Below, piece by piece: positions 51,081-62,914 of a stretch of 64,000 bases of DNA. The first letter of the stretch is position 1; every line of letters begins with the position of its first letter. Both the position numbers and the translations under genes were made by a program. Below the pieces are notes generated by a model. The model was not told where the DNA came from, searched no databases, and was given only the letters and a program-made list of their open reading frames with translations. This DNA is from DATARH01 sp050246595 (GTDB lineage Bacteria; Pseudomonadota; Alphaproteobacteria; ATCC43930; CGMCC-115725): positions 51,508 to 115,507 of the forward strand of contig JBFWVT010000007.1 of the NCBI GenBank assembly GCA_050246595.1. The letters are read 5' to 3'.

Positions 51081-53006
51081 TCAGACCGGAACGAAGACAA
51101 TGATCTCGCTTGGCTGCACCGTCACGTCCAGGACCGCGGCTTCTCCGTGGCTTACGGTTCCGTCCCTATGGAAAAAATTCGCGGCCGGAACCGAGCGGGT
51201 CGTTCTCTGGCCGGTGCTGCCCGTGTTGCTGTATCCGATCCTCATCTGTCGCGGCGTTGCGTTGATATGCCGGTCGATCAGAACCGAACCGTAGAACGGC
51301 CGCGAGCCGGTATTGGCTATGACGACGATCTCTCGATCGGAGAGGATGCGCGAGAACGCGACGAGACCGCCCGTGCCGGAAGAGTGGCCGAAATCGCTGC
51401 CGTTGCCGCTGACCTCGCGGAAATAGAGCCGTCCGAAGCACAAAGCCGGCTCGCCCGCCCGCAATGTCGCGATCGCCTGTACCTGCCGGAACATCGGTGA
51501 ACCCGTATCAAAGGCGGCAGGCTTGCCCCACAGCGCCTCGCGGCTGGATTCGTTGCTGGACAGATCGGGGTTGCCGGAATCGTCGATTGTGCCGCTCAAC
51601 CCCTGTTCGGTGCCGTAATAGAGACAGGGGATGCCCTGGAGCGTAAAGAGCAGCCCCACCGCCAGCAGCACCTGCGATTGCGGCGTCTGCGGATGCGCGA
51701 TCCGCTCGTGCTGATCGTGATTGTCGAGAAAACTGACAAAAAACCGCCCGGCCTCGCCGTGCGAGCTGAGCAGCTCGCCTTCCTGCCGCTTGCGCTCCTC
51801 GAATACGTTGCGGATCGCGGCGACATCTTCGAACCCCTTCGCAACGCGCGGCAGCTTGAAGAAAAGCGGAAAATCCAGCGCCGCATCCACGCCGTATCCC
51901 TCGCCCGATCCTCCGTTGCGTCCGATAAAGGCGGCGATGGTCGGCTCATCGTCGTAGATTTCGCCAAACGTGAAGAAGTTCTGCTTGCCGATCGAGAGCG
52001 CGAACTCGCGCATCGCGTTGCCGAATGTCTCGACCGCCTCGGGGTGGACATATTTGACGGTATCGATGCGGAATCCGTCGATATCGAAGCGCGCGATCAG
52101 GTACTGGTGCGCGCGGATGAGTATGTTGAGCACCGGGTGCGGACCGTATTCCGCCCGCAGCGCCTCCTGTCCCGGCACCGTCGCGTCGTACTCGACGACG
52201 AGCTGGCGCATTGTGCTGAAATCGCCCGGTACAAAGCCGCGCCAGTCGGGACGGTCCGAGACCTTGGCGCCGCGGCGGCGAAAAAACAGGTGGTTCTGCA
52301 ATTCCCGAGGCCACACGGCGTCGTCGGCGCCGATGCCGGGGGGCGGCGGCAATCGATTTTCCCACTCCTGGCGCGGGTTGCCGTCGCGGTCGCGCCAGCG
52401 CACGGCCGGCTCGGCTCCGAGCGGCGCGTTGATGAGGCCCGCATCGGCGAAATCCTCATCGACCCCGCCATCGCGCACGTAATCAAACACCTGGCCAGCG
52501 TGATTGAGCACGATATCGAGAATGACATGGAGACCGCGCGCATGCGCCGCGTCGACCAGCTCGGAGAATTCCCGCTCGGCCGTGTCTTCCCGTCCGTCGG
52601 AGGCGAAGCGGGGATCGAGGGACAGAAAATCCTGCGCGCCGTAACCGTGATAATTCCAGCGCCCCTGCGTCTGCGCGTTCTTGAGAACCGGCGAGATCCA
52701 CAAGGCCCGGACACCCAGCGCCGCCAGATAGCCGAGCTGTGCCTGCACGCCCTTGAAGGTGCCGCCCTGGTGAAAATCAAAACGTTTGTTCCAGGCGCCC
52801 TTTGGGGGTGCGGCCGGATTGTTGAACCGGTCGATCATTAGAAAATAGATCGGGATCTGGCGCCAATCGCCGGGCGACGGAAACGGGACCTGGATCGAGC
52901 GCTGCTCGCCGTCCACGATAACCGTCCGCCTGTGCTGTTCTCGCGCATCGCGCCCGGCGGCGGCAATGGCGGCGGCGATCTCGGCCCCGAAAACGCGCAT
53001 CGGCAC
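51081..53006 (-). CDS. GH13 alpha-amylase family protein
   Basis: 641 residues. An N-terminal strand-rich part is followed by the GH13 barrel: GGTFKGVQAQLGYLAALGVRALWISP, DIVLNHAGQ, the nucleophile Asp in FDIDGFRIDTVKYV, acid/base Glu in TFGEIYDDE, and the third Asp in FLDNHDQHERI. A beta domain with DREIVVIANTGS closes it. It acts on alpha-glucans or related glucosides. No signal peptide is seen, so it is probably cytoplasmic. The start is GTG at 53006 after gggggaat. Single gene; possible sub-types include glucanotransferase and trehalose-synthase-like enzymes. Confidence 0.88.
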   Translation of the reverse strand: MPMRVFGAEIAAAIAAAGRDAREQHRRTVIVDGEQRSIQVPFPSPGDWRQIPIYFLMIDRFNNPAAPPKGAWNKRFDFHQGGTFKGVQAQLGYLAALGVRALWISPVLKNAQTQGRWNYHGYGAQDFLSLDPRFASDGREDTAEREFSELVDAAHARGLHVILDIVLNHAGQVFDYVRDGGVDEDFADAGLINAPLGAEPAVRWRDRDGNPRQEWENRLPPPPGIGADDAVWPRELQNHLFFRRRGAKVSDRPDWRGFVPGDFSTMRQLVVEYDATVPGQEALRAEYGPHPVLNILIRAHQYLIARFDIDGFRIDTVKYVHPEAVETFGNAMREFALSIGKQNFFTFGEIYDDEPTIAAFIGRNGGSGEGYGVDAALDFPLFFKLPRVAKGFEDVAAIRNVFEERKRQEGELLSSHGEAGRFFVSFLDNHDQHERIAHPQTPQSQVLLAVGLLFTLQGIPCLYYGTEQGLSGTIDDSGNPDLSSNESSREALWGKPAAFDTGSPMFRQVQAIATLRAGEPALCFGRLYFREVSGNGSDFGHSSGTGGLVAFSRILSDREIVVIANTGSRPFYGSVLIDRHINATPRQMRIGYSNTGSTGQRTTRSVPAANFFHRDGTVSHGEAAVLDVTVQPSEIIVFVPV

Positions 53007-53164
53007 GGCTATTCCCCCGTGGTCGAGTCAGGGACGGCGTTTCCGGCACTGCGAACGACATTCCCCGCCTTCATCCTGCCAGATGTTGCGAAGGTCGTGA
53101 ACTATCCGTCGTAATTTAAGGCAACCGATAAAGGACCCGTTGAACGCGTCGGCTGTGTGAGCAA

Positions 53165-53199
53165 AGAGGAACGGGCGGCGCAAGGCCGCCCGCTCCTCT
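53165..53199 (-). terminator. Hairpin terminator of the small secreted-protein gene
   Basis: AGAGGA-cgggcggc paired with gccgcccg-TCCTCT, a 14-15-bp GC-rich stem with a five-base loop (gcaag). On the minus strand it is followed by ttgct, a weak T run. It lies about 40 bp beyond the stop at 53242. Confidence 0.6.
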
Positions 53200-53241
53200 G
53201 CCAAAGACTGCGGAATACGGGGCTGGGGCGCCCCGTCGCGA

Positions 53242-53544
53242 TCAGCAGGCGTAATAGCCGTTGTACTGCGGATACCAGCATGTCCGCGGATAGGAGCGAA
53301 CCGGCGCATAATATGTCGGTGTCGGGGCGTAATACCCGTAGGGGTAATAATTGTAGGGATGAGCGAAGGCGCCCGAGCCGATCGCGGTGCCGAGCGCGAA
53401 CGAGCCGAGCCCGAGACCGATCGCGGCGCCGGTGCTGATCCGCGCCTGGGCCGGGGTCGGGGCGGCGATGACCACCGCGCTCGCCAGGGCAGCGGCGGCG
53501 GCGAGATTGCGGCCGTTCAGCAACGTCAGAACTGTTTTACGCAT
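53242..53544 (-). CDS. Small secreted Tyr/Pro-rich protein
   Basis: 100 residues. A signal peptide (LAAAAALASAVVIAAPTPAQA) precedes GAAIGLGLGSFALGTAIGSGA, a Gly-rich hydrophobic stretch that may insert in or lie on a membrane, and a Tyr/Pro-rich tail (YNYYPYGYYAPTPTYYAPVRS) with two cysteines near the end. Similar small proteins of unknown role are common in rhizobia and relatives. The ATG at 53544 follows aaggacgagg; an upstream ATG at 53583 is less likely. Confidence 0.72.
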   Translation of the reverse strand: MRKTVLTLLNGRNLAAAAALASAVVIAAPTPAQARISTGAAIGLGLGSFALGTAIGSGAFAHPYNYYPYGYYAPTPTYYAPVRSYPRTCWYPQYNGYYAC

Positions 53545-53838
53545 CGTCCTCGTCCTTCCAAATCGCATCGGATAGCGATGCACGCAGGAGGGAAATTAGC
53601 GCCGGGAAGCTCTCCTGCCGTGTGAGGCAGTTCACAGATGCGAAAAAATTCGTTCTCTGCACGTGCGGCGCGGATATGGCGGTCCCGCCGACGCCGCATA
53701 CCGGGCCGAACGTGACCGGCGCGCGCGTTCGGATGCCAAACGCTGTATACGGAAGGCATGAACCACGACCGCGAGGCGGACGGGTGATCGTCAGCCCGTG
53801 AAGTTGACGGCGCGCCGGCAAGACATTGGGGTGGAAAG

Positions 53839-56172
53839 ATGGGCGAATTCGCATTGGGACAGCCGGTGCCGCGTTTCGAAGACCCGCGGCTGCTGCGCGG
53901 CGGCGGCCGTTACGTCGATGACATGGTGCTGCCGCGCATGGCGTTCGGATACGTGCTGCGCTCGCCGCATGCGCACGCCCGTATCCGGGCGATCGACACG
54001 TCGCGCGCCAGCACCGCGCCTGGCGTGCTGGCCGTCCTGACCGGCGCCGACTGGCGTGAGTCGGGATGGGGCGATCTGCCGACCCCTGGCGGATTGCGGC
54101 GGCGCGGCGGCGCGCCGGCCTATCGCCACCCGTTCCCGGCGCTGGCGCAGGACCGGGTGCGCTGGGTCGGCGATTATGTTGCCTTTATCGTCGCCGAGAC
54201 CCGTGAGCAGGCGGCCGATGCGGCCGAGTTGATCGCGGTCGAGTACGAGCCTTTGCCTGCCGTCGTGTCAAGCGAGGCGGCGCTCGCGCCGGACGCGCCG
54301 CGCGTCTGGGCGGATGCGCCCGACAATATCTGCTTTGTGCACGAGGTCGGCGACCGCGCGACGGTCGAGGCTGCGCTCGCACGCACCGACCGCATTGTCA
54401 GGCGACGCTTTGTCGTCAACCGGGTTACGGCGGCGGCGATGGAGCCGCGCGGCGCGATCGGCGACTACAACCCGGCCGATGACCGCTACACGATCTACAC
54501 GACCTTGCAGCGCACGCACGCCTATCGCGCCGACCTGGCCCAGATCATCGGCGTCCCGGAGAGCCGCATCCGGGTCGTGGCCGGTGATATCGGCGGCAGC
54601 TTCGGGATGAAATCGGCGATCTACAACGAGGTCGCGCTGGTGCTGCTGGCCTCCAAACGCCTGGGCCGCCCGGTCAAATGGACCAGCACGCGTGCCGAGG
54701 CGTTTCTGTCCGACGCGCAGGCGCGCGACCATGTCACCGAGGCCGAATTGGCGCTCGACCGCGACGGAAATTTTCTCGCCTTCCGCACGCACACTATCGC
54801 TGCGACCGGCGCCTATGCGCAGCAGAACTCGAATGTGTTCGTGATGAACCTCGGGACCCTCGCGGGGGTGTACCGCACCCCGGCGATGCACGCCGAGGTG
54901 ACCGCCGTGTTCACGAATACCAATCCGGTGCGGCCCTATCGCGGCAACGGCAGACCCGAATTCGCCTATGTCATCGAGCGCATGGTGGACGAGGCGGCGG
55001 CCGAAACCGGCATCGACCCGGTCGAGCTGCGCCGGCGCAACGCGATCCCGCCCGAGGCGATGCCGTTCAAGACCGGGCTGATCTTCACCTATGATTGCGG
55101 CGAGTTCGAGAAGAACATGAATATAGCTCTCGAACTTGCTGATTTTGCTGGATTCGAAGCGCGCCGCACCGACTCCCGCGCCCGCGGCAGGCTGCGCGGT
55201 ATCGGCTTTTCGAACACGATCGAGCGCGCCGCGGCGGGCGGTTTCGAGGCGGCCGAAATCCGCTTCGACCGGGGCGGCACCGTGACCCTGCTGTCCGGCT
55301 CGATCACCCAGGGGATGGGTCACGAAACCATCTACAAGCAGCTCGTATGCGACCGGCTCGGCCTCCACCCGGATCAGGTGACCTACATCCAGGGCGACAC
55401 CGACAAGGTCGCGCTCGGCGAGGGCACCGGCGGGTCGCGCTCGGCGACCTTGGGCGGCTCGGCGGTATTGCTGGCGACCGACCGGATCATCGAGAAGGCA
55501 AAGGCGATCGCCGCGCATCTGCTCGAAGCCGCCGAGGCCGATATCGATTTCGCCGACGGGGTTTTCTCGATCGCCGGCACCGACCGCACCGTGAAGCTGC
55601 GCCGGATCGCGGCCGAGGCGTGGGACCCGAAGAACCTGCCCCAAGGTATGGAGCCGGGTCTCGTCGCCAGCGCCGCCTATGCCGCCGGGGAGCAGAATTT
55701 TCCGAACGGCGTGCATGTCTGCGAACTCGAAATCGACCCCGAGACCGGCGAAGTCTCACTCCTGCGCTACAATGTCGTCGACGATGTCGGCACGGTGATG
55801 AACCCGCTGCTGCTCGAAGGCCAGATCCGCGGCGGCATCGCGCAGGGGATCGGTCAGTTGTTGCTGGAAGACATTCATTTCGATCCCGATACCGGCCAGC
55901 TCGTCACCGGCTCGTTTATGGATTACGCGATGCCGCGCGCCGCCGACATCCCGATGATGCATTGCGAAACAAACCCGGTGCCCACCGGGACCAACCCGCT
56001 CGGCGTCAAGGGGGCGGGCGAGGCCGGCGCGGTCGGTGCGATGCCGGCGGTCGGCAACGCGCTAATCGACGCGCTGAAACCGCTCGGCATCCGCGACCTG
56101 CCGATGCCGGCCACCCCGGAACGGGTCTGGCGCGCAATCCGCGACGCGGCGAACCGGCCGATAGCGCGCTGA
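53839..56172 (+). CDS. Xanthine dehydrogenase-family molybdopterin-binding subunit (CoxL-like, form II)
   Basis: 777 residues, the large subunit of a molybdenum hydroxylase: an N-terminal aldehyde-oxidase domain (GQPVPRFEDPRLLRGGGRYVDD, VLRSPHAHARI) and the Mo-cofactor domain with GDIGGSFGMKS, VRPYRGNGRPEFAYVIERMVD and GVKGAGEAGAVGAMPAVGNAL. The active-site loop has PYRGNGRPE instead of the AYRCSFR of true CO dehydrogenase, so CO oxidation is not expected. Small (2Fe-2S) and medium (FAD) subunits are not adjacent. The ATG follows ggaaag. Substrate unknown. Confidence 0.9.
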   Translation: MGEFALGQPVPRFEDPRLLRGGGRYVDDMVLPRMAFGYVLRSPHAHARIRAIDTSRASTAPGVLAVLTGADWRESGWGDLPTPGGLRRRGGAPAYRHPFPALAQDRVRWVGDYVAFIVAETREQAADAAELIAVEYEPLPAVVSSEAALAPDAPRVWADAPDNICFVHEVGDRATVEAALARTDRIVRRRFVVNRVTAAAMEPRGAIGDYNPADDRYTIYTTLQRTHAYRADLAQIIGVPESRIRVVAGDIGGSFGMKSAIYNEVALVLLASKRLGRPVKWTSTRAEAFLSDAQARDHVTEAELALDRDGNFLAFRTHTIAATGAYAQQNSNVFVMNLGTLAGVYRTPAMHAEVTAVFTNTNPVRPYRGNGRPEFAYVIERMVDEAAAETGIDPVELRRRNAIPPEAMPFKTGLIFTYDCGEFEKNMNIALELADFAGFEARRTDSRARGRLRGIGFSNTIERAAAGGFEAAEIRFDRGGTVTLLSGSITQGMGHETIYKQLVCDRLGLHPDQVTYIQGDTDKVALGEGTGGSRSATLGGSAVLLATDRIIEKAKAIAAHLLEAAEADIDFADGVFSIAGTDRTVKLRRIAAEAWDPKNLPQGMEPGLVASAAYAAGEQNFPNGVHVCELEIDPETGEVSLLRYNVVDDVGTVMNPLLLEGQIRGGIAQGIGQLLLEDIHFDPDTGQLVTGSFMDYAMPRAADIPMMHCETNPVPTGTNPLGVKGAGEAGAVGAMPAVGNALIDALKPLGIRDLPMPATPERVWRAIRDAANRPIAR

Positions 56173-56239
56173 CGAATTTTCCTTCCCGCGCGATGCCGGC
56201 GGCGGCATGCTGCGCAGCCGTAATCGGGGAGGGAGCGGG

Positions 56240-57088
56240 ATGCATCTCGGGGTTCATTTGCCGCACGCCGGCAGCCAGGCGACGCCGGAATTGATCCGGC
56301 GGCACGCGCGTCGTGCCGAGGATATGGGGTTGAGCGATGTCTGGGTCAGCGAGCACATCATCGTGCCGCGCGCGCAGTTTCCGCGCTCGCCCTTGTTCTA
56401 CGACCCGATCCTGACCCTGACCTGGGTCGCGGCGGTCACCGAACGGGTGCGGCTCGGCACCAGCGTCATCGTCCTGCCGATGCGCCACCCGCTGCCGCTC
56501 GCCAAGGAATTTTCCACCTTGCAGAACCTGTCAAACGGCCGACTGATCCTCGGGGTCGGGGTCGGCTGGCTCGAACCCGAGTTCAACGCGCTGGGCGTGC
56601 CGTTCAACGAGCGCGGCCGGCGCATGGACGAGGGCATCGCGATGATGAAGGCGGTGTGGTCGCAGGATCCGGTGACGTTCGGAGCAAAATACATCCCGGC
56701 CGAAATCCGCGACATGACGATGCTGCCGCAGCCGGTCACGCCGATCCCGATGTGGCACGGCAGCCGTTCCGAGGCGGCGCATCGCCGCACCGTGCGGCTC
56801 GGCGACGGCTGGCACGGCAGCCAGGTCACGCCGGAGCAGGCCGGACCGGTCATCGAACGCCTGCGCCGCGACCGCCCCGAACCCGAATTCACGATCTCGG
56901 TGCGCTCGCACTGGGACGGCAGGGATATCGGGATGATGCGGGAGCGCGTCGCCGCCTACGCCGAGGCCGGGGTCCAGCACATCATGGTCCACCCGCAGGA
57001 CCGCGAGGTGGACGACTGGGACACGGTGATCGACGGAGTGGGCAAGGTCGCGGCCGGCACGCCGGCGAGCGCGGTCTCGCCCGACTGA
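56240..57088 (+). CDS. LLM-class F420-dependent oxidoreductase (TIGR03619-like)
   Basis: 282 residues: MHLGVHLPHAG, DVWVSEHIIVP, RVRLGTSVIVLPMRHPLPLAKE, LSNGRLILGVGVGWLEPEF and PIPMWHGSRSEAAHRRTVRLGDGWH, all as in TIGR03619/F420-type LLM proteins. FMN or F420-linked redox of an unknown compound. The ATG at 56240 follows gggagcggg; an upstream ATG at 56207 adds eleven residues. It may be co-transcribed with the preceding molybdoenzyme subunit (67 bp gap). Confidence 0.87.
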   Translation: MHLGVHLPHAGSQATPELIRRHARRAEDMGLSDVWVSEHIIVPRAQFPRSPLFYDPILTLTWVAAVTERVRLGTSVIVLPMRHPLPLAKEFSTLQNLSNGRLILGVGVGWLEPEFNALGVPFNERGRRMDEGIAMMKAVWSQDPVTFGAKYIPAEIRDMTMLPQPVTPIPMWHGSRSEAAHRRTVRLGDGWHGSQVTPEQAGPVIERLRRDRPEPEFTISVRSHWDGRDIGMMRERVAAYAEAGVQHIMVHPQDREVDDWDTVIDGVGKVAAGTPASAVSPD

Positions 57089-57137
57089 TTTCCGCGCTAC
57101 TGCGTCCAACATCATCCACAAATCCTGGAGATCGTCC

Positions 57138-57833
57138 GTGTCGGAATTTCCGCGGTCGGATATCCAACAAATAGCGGCGGAAGCGGCTTCCCATGACTGG
57201 TTCCACAGTATAGACCTGGGAAACGGGGTAATTACGCAAGGTACAAAGTCACTGGAAATTATGCAAATTGAGTTTGAGAACACATTTGCCAAAATCGATC
57301 TGCGCGGAAAGACGGTTCTCGATATCGGTGCATGGAACGGCGGCTTCTCGCTTGAAGCGCATCGCCGCGGCGCGGCGTCAGTAACCGCGCTGGATCACCA
57401 TACTTGGCGTCACGAGCGCCGCAGGGGTCGCGCGAGCTTTGACTTCATGGCCCGTGTAACCGGCGTCGATTTCCGGACAATCGAGCTCGACCTCGATGCC
57501 AACCCCTTGGATATGAGTTCAGTGCCACCGCACGACATCGTCCTGTTCCTCGGGGTGTTTTATCATCTTCGCGACCCGATCGCCCCGCTGCGGCAGATAG
57601 CCGGAATAGCGCGCGAAGTGCTGGTCTTGGAAACCTATATACAGCAAATGCCCGAACACCGTCCGGCGATGGTTTTTTATCCGGGCGCCGAATTGGCCGG
57701 GGATGCCTCGAACTGGTGGGGTCCAAACAGCGCGTGTATCCACGAACTTCTGCGGATGGCCGGTTTCGCCCGGATCGAAGAGACACCCGGAGCTGGTCGT
57801 AACCGGCAAGTGTATCACGCCTATCGCGCGTGA
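57138..57833 (+). CDS. CmoB-like SAM-dependent methyltransferase, copy 1
   Basis: 231 residues, a class I methyltransferase of the DUF1698/CmoB type: WFHSIDLGNGVITQG, the SAM loop LDIGAWNGGFSLEA, and FLGVFYHLRDPIAPLRQIAG. Relatives modify wobble uridine in tRNA, but stand-alone versions of this length often act on other substrates. The GTG start follows ctggagatc. The downstream gene at 57947 is a same-length paralogue, roughly three quarters identical by eye with no gaps, and even the Shine-Dalgarno region is shared. Substrate unknown. Confidence 0.82.
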   Translation: MSEFPRSDIQQIAAEAASHDWFHSIDLGNGVITQGTKSLEIMQIEFENTFAKIDLRGKTVLDIGAWNGGFSLEAHRRGAASVTALDHHTWRHERRRGRASFDFMARVTGVDFRTIELDLDANPLDMSSVPPHDIVLFLGVFYHLRDPIAPLRQIAGIAREVLVLETYIQQMPEHRPAMVFYPGAELAGDASNWWGPNSACIHELLRMAGFARIEETPGAGRNRQVYHAYRA

Positions 57834-57946
57834 ATCGCTCGCGGCAGGCAATCACGGTACGACCGGCACGCCGCCGAGCGGAACCTCACTCGGGTGATTT
57901 GTGCGTGCTTGCCACTTTGATCAATCGCAGACACTGGAGATCGCTT

Positions 57947-58642
57947 ATGTCGGACTCTCGGCAATCAGATATCGAAAGACTAACAGCGGAAGCGGCTTCT
58001 CACTGGTGGTTTCATAGCATAGACCTAGGAAACGGGTTAATTACGGAGGGTAAAAAATCATCGGAGATTATGAGAGTAGAATTTGAGGGGGTGTTTGGGA
58101 AAACCGACCTGCGCGGAAAAACAGTCCTCGATATCGGTGCATGGAACGGCGCTTTCTCGCTTGAGGCACATCGCCGGGGAGCGGCATCGGTAACCGCTCT
58201 GGATCATTTCACTTGGACCCATCCGGGCTTCAAGGGCCGTGCGAGCTTTGACTTTATGGCCCGGGTGACTGGCATCGATTTCAAGACGATCGAGCTTGAC
58301 CTCGACGCGACTCCCTTGGATATGAGTTCAGTGCCGCCGCACGATGTCGTCCTCTTTCTCGGGGTATTTTATCATCTTCGGGACCCGATCGCCCCGCTGC
58401 GGCAGATAGCCGGAATAGCGCGCGAAGTGCTGATCCTGGAGAGCTACGTAGAGCAATTTCCCGAGCCCCGCCCGGCAATGGTGTTTTTCCCCGGACGCGA
58501 ATTGGCCGGAGATCCGACAAACTGGTGGGCCCCAAACAGCGCATGCGTCCACGCGCTTCTCCAGATGGTGGGTTTCGCTCGGGTTGAAGAGGCACCCGGC
58601 GCCGGTGTCAACCGGAAGATTTTTCACGCTTATCGGGCGTAA
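57947..58642 (+). CDS. CmoB-like SAM-dependent methyltransferase, copy 2
   Basis: 231 residues, tandem paralogue of the gene at 57138. Same motifs: WFHSIDLGNGLITEG, LDIGAWNGAFSLEA and FLGVFYHLRDPIAPLRQIAG. Differences cluster at the N-terminus, around residues 90-97 after TALDH and at the C-terminus. The ATG at 57947 follows ctggagatcgctt, matching copy 1 (ctggagatcgtcc); an ATG upstream at 57830 lies in the end of copy 1 and is rejected. A 113-bp spacer separates the genes. Confidence 0.82.
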   Translation: MSDSRQSDIERLTAEAASHWWFHSIDLGNGLITEGKKSSEIMRVEFEGVFGKTDLRGKTVLDIGAWNGAFSLEAHRRGAASVTALDHFTWTHPGFKGRASFDFMARVTGIDFKTIELDLDATPLDMSSVPPHDVVLFLGVFYHLRDPIAPLRQIAGIAREVLILESYVEQFPEPRPAMVFFPGRELAGDPTNWWAPNSACVHALLQMVGFARVEEAPGAGVNRKIFHAYRA

Positions 58643-58762
58643 GTCGGATCGGGCGTAAGTCGGGCACGGCGGGATCGTGGTCTGGCCGCTCGCTCAACAT
58701 TGGGGCCGCCGCCGAGGAGGCAGGGAGATCCGGTAACGTTGCAGCCGCTTCACGCTTCAGGT

Positions 58763-61081
<2,319 letters not shown>

Positions 61082-61285
61082 GCCGCGCATGATATAGCAA
61101 TTCGCCGGAACAGGGACATCGGCGGAGGCCGCACCGCCGGACTTCTCGCCGAAGCTGACGAAGACAAACGATCGCGTTGCACCCAAGTCACGCTGCGGTG
61201 CAAAACCGTTGCAGGAATGACAGCCCGTCGCCCGGCGGTCCGGTGCGCCGGTATGATGCGGGGTCATCCGCCGCCCTCATTCGCG

Positions 61286-62560
61286 ATGCACGCCGCGATC
61301 GTCCTGCTGATCCTGACGCTGACCTATCTCGGGATGGCCGCCGGGCGCATTGCCTGGCTGCGCGTCGACCGTACCGGCATCGCGCTGCTTGCCGTCATTA
61401 CGCTGCTGGCCAGCGGCGTGATGACGCTCGACGATTTCGGTGCGGCGGTGAACCTGCCGACCCTGGCGCTGCTGTTCGCGATGATGATCGTCTCGGCGCA
61501 GTTTGCCGAATCCGGCTTTATCGACCTGTGCGCCCGCACGATCACCTTTACGCGCGGCGGCACGGCGGCGCTGCTGGCGCTGACCGTTGCGATCGGCGGC
61601 GCGCTGGCGGCGGTGCTCGCCAACGACATCCTGATCATCGCGATCGCGCCGCTGCTGATCGCCGGGGCGCAGCGCCGCGGTCTCGACCCGCGGCCGTTCG
61701 CGATCGCGCTGGCCGCGGCGACCAACGCGGGTTCCGCGGCAACGCTGATCGGCAACCCGCAAAACATCCTGCTGGGCGCGATCGGCCGCCTTGGTTTCTG
61801 GCATTTTCTCGCGATAAACGGGTTGCCGGCGCTGTTCGCGCTGGCCACCGTGTTCGCGGTCGTGTGGCTGCAATGGAGCCGACGCATGCGCCAAGCCGCT
61901 GTCGAGACCGGAGATGCCGCAGCGCAGGTGCCGGCGCACCCGATCGACCGGTTTCAGATGATCAAGGCCGGCGTCGCGCTGATCGCGCTGCTGATCCTGT
62001 TCTCGACACCGCTGCCGCGCGAGATCGGGGCGCTGATCATCGCCGCGCTGTTGCTGGCGAACCGCCGGATCACCAGCCGCACGATGATCGCGTCGGTCGA
62101 TTGGCCGCTGTTGCTGCTCGTGGCCTGCCTGTTCGCGATCACCGGGCAGCTCAACGATGTCGGGATTGCGGCGGGAGTGTTCACGCTGCTGAGCGACAGC
62201 GGGCTGCTGCCGAACAATCTTGTCGTGCTGCTGCCGTTCGCGTTGGTCACCAGCAATGCGATCGGCAGCGTGCCGGCGGCGATGCTGGTGCTGCAGATCT
62301 GGCCGCTGCCGCCCGACTCGGTGCTGTACTCGCTGGCGCTGCTGTCGAGTCTGGCCGGAAATCTGCTGCTCAGCGGCAGTCTGAGCACGCTGCTGGTGGC
62401 CGAATGCGCAGCTGCAATGGGGGCGCCGATCGGCTTCCGCGACTACGCGCGCGCCGGCGTGCCGATCGCACTGGTTTCGCTCGCCTTCGCGAGTTTTTGG
62501 CTTGTCATGATCGGGATACTCCCGCTGACGCCGCCGCCGGTACCGCCGCTCTTGCCGTGA
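61286..62560 (+). CDS. SLC13/ArsB-type anion permease-like transporter
   Basis: 424 residues, ~11 membrane helices. Two fold-repeat signatures are visible: LANDILIIAIAPLLIAGAQR and ATNAGSAATLIGNPQNILLGA in the first half, and LVTSNAIGSVPAAMLVLQIWP with GSLSTLLVAECAAAMG in the second. The pattern matches the ion transporter (IT) superfamily, which includes ArsB and NhaD-like proteins and dicarboxylate/sulfate carriers. Substrate not determined. The ATG at 61286 follows the Pro-rich stretch cgccctcattcg with no strong site; ATGs at 61253 and 61256 are alternatives. Confidence 0.8.
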   Translation: MHAAIVLLILTLTYLGMAAGRIAWLRVDRTGIALLAVITLLASGVMTLDDFGAAVNLPTLALLFAMMIVSAQFAESGFIDLCARTITFTRGGTAALLALTVAIGGALAAVLANDILIIAIAPLLIAGAQRRGLDPRPFAIALAAATNAGSAATLIGNPQNILLGAIGRLGFWHFLAINGLPALFALATVFAVVWLQWSRRMRQAAVETGDAAAQVPAHPIDRFQMIKAGVALIALLILFSTPLPREIGALIIAALLLANRRITSRTMIASVDWPLLLLVACLFAITGQLNDVGIAAGVFTLLSDSGLLPNNLVVLLPFALVTSNAIGSVPAAMLVLQIWPLPPDSVLYSLALLSSLAGNLLLSGSLSTLLVAECAAAMGAPIGFRDYARAGVPIALVSLAFASFWLVMIGILPLTPPPVPPLLP

Positions 62561-62914
62561 GCGCGGCCAATCGTGGATCGTGTCTCGGCGTGAATGGCGA
62601 CGTCGTCGTTCCGGCGGACAGGATTGTTGCGGGGCGCGACGGACATCGCCGACAATTCCGCCAGATTCATCCTCTATCATCCGCGTTTTCGGAGAGCGTC
62701 CTGGCTGCCGGGATGCCGAAATTCGAGTATCACAATGCAACCTACGCGTGAAATCTGGCTGCAAACCGACTCTAGATTCAGCCGGCCTGCCGGAGCAGCG
62801 CAACCTTGGATTATGTGCTGCCGGTCCGGAGCCTGTCCCCGGATCGCGTTCGGACCCGGGGAGCCGGCCCCGGAATGACGCCGGTTTTCAGGCAACCCCT
62901 CTGAAGGAGCACTC
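62561..62914. other. Gene-free stretch upstream of hemC
   Basis: No frame with a supported start. The right part contains a GC-rich stretch (gtccccggatcgcgttcgg, acccggggagccggccccgg) that could fold, perhaps a decayed palindromic repeat. Confidence 0.4.

Noticed and set aside
53839..56172. Aerobic CO dehydrogenase large subunit
   Set aside because: The active-site loop has PYRGNGRPE rather than AYRCSFR and no CoxS/CoxM genes are adjacent.
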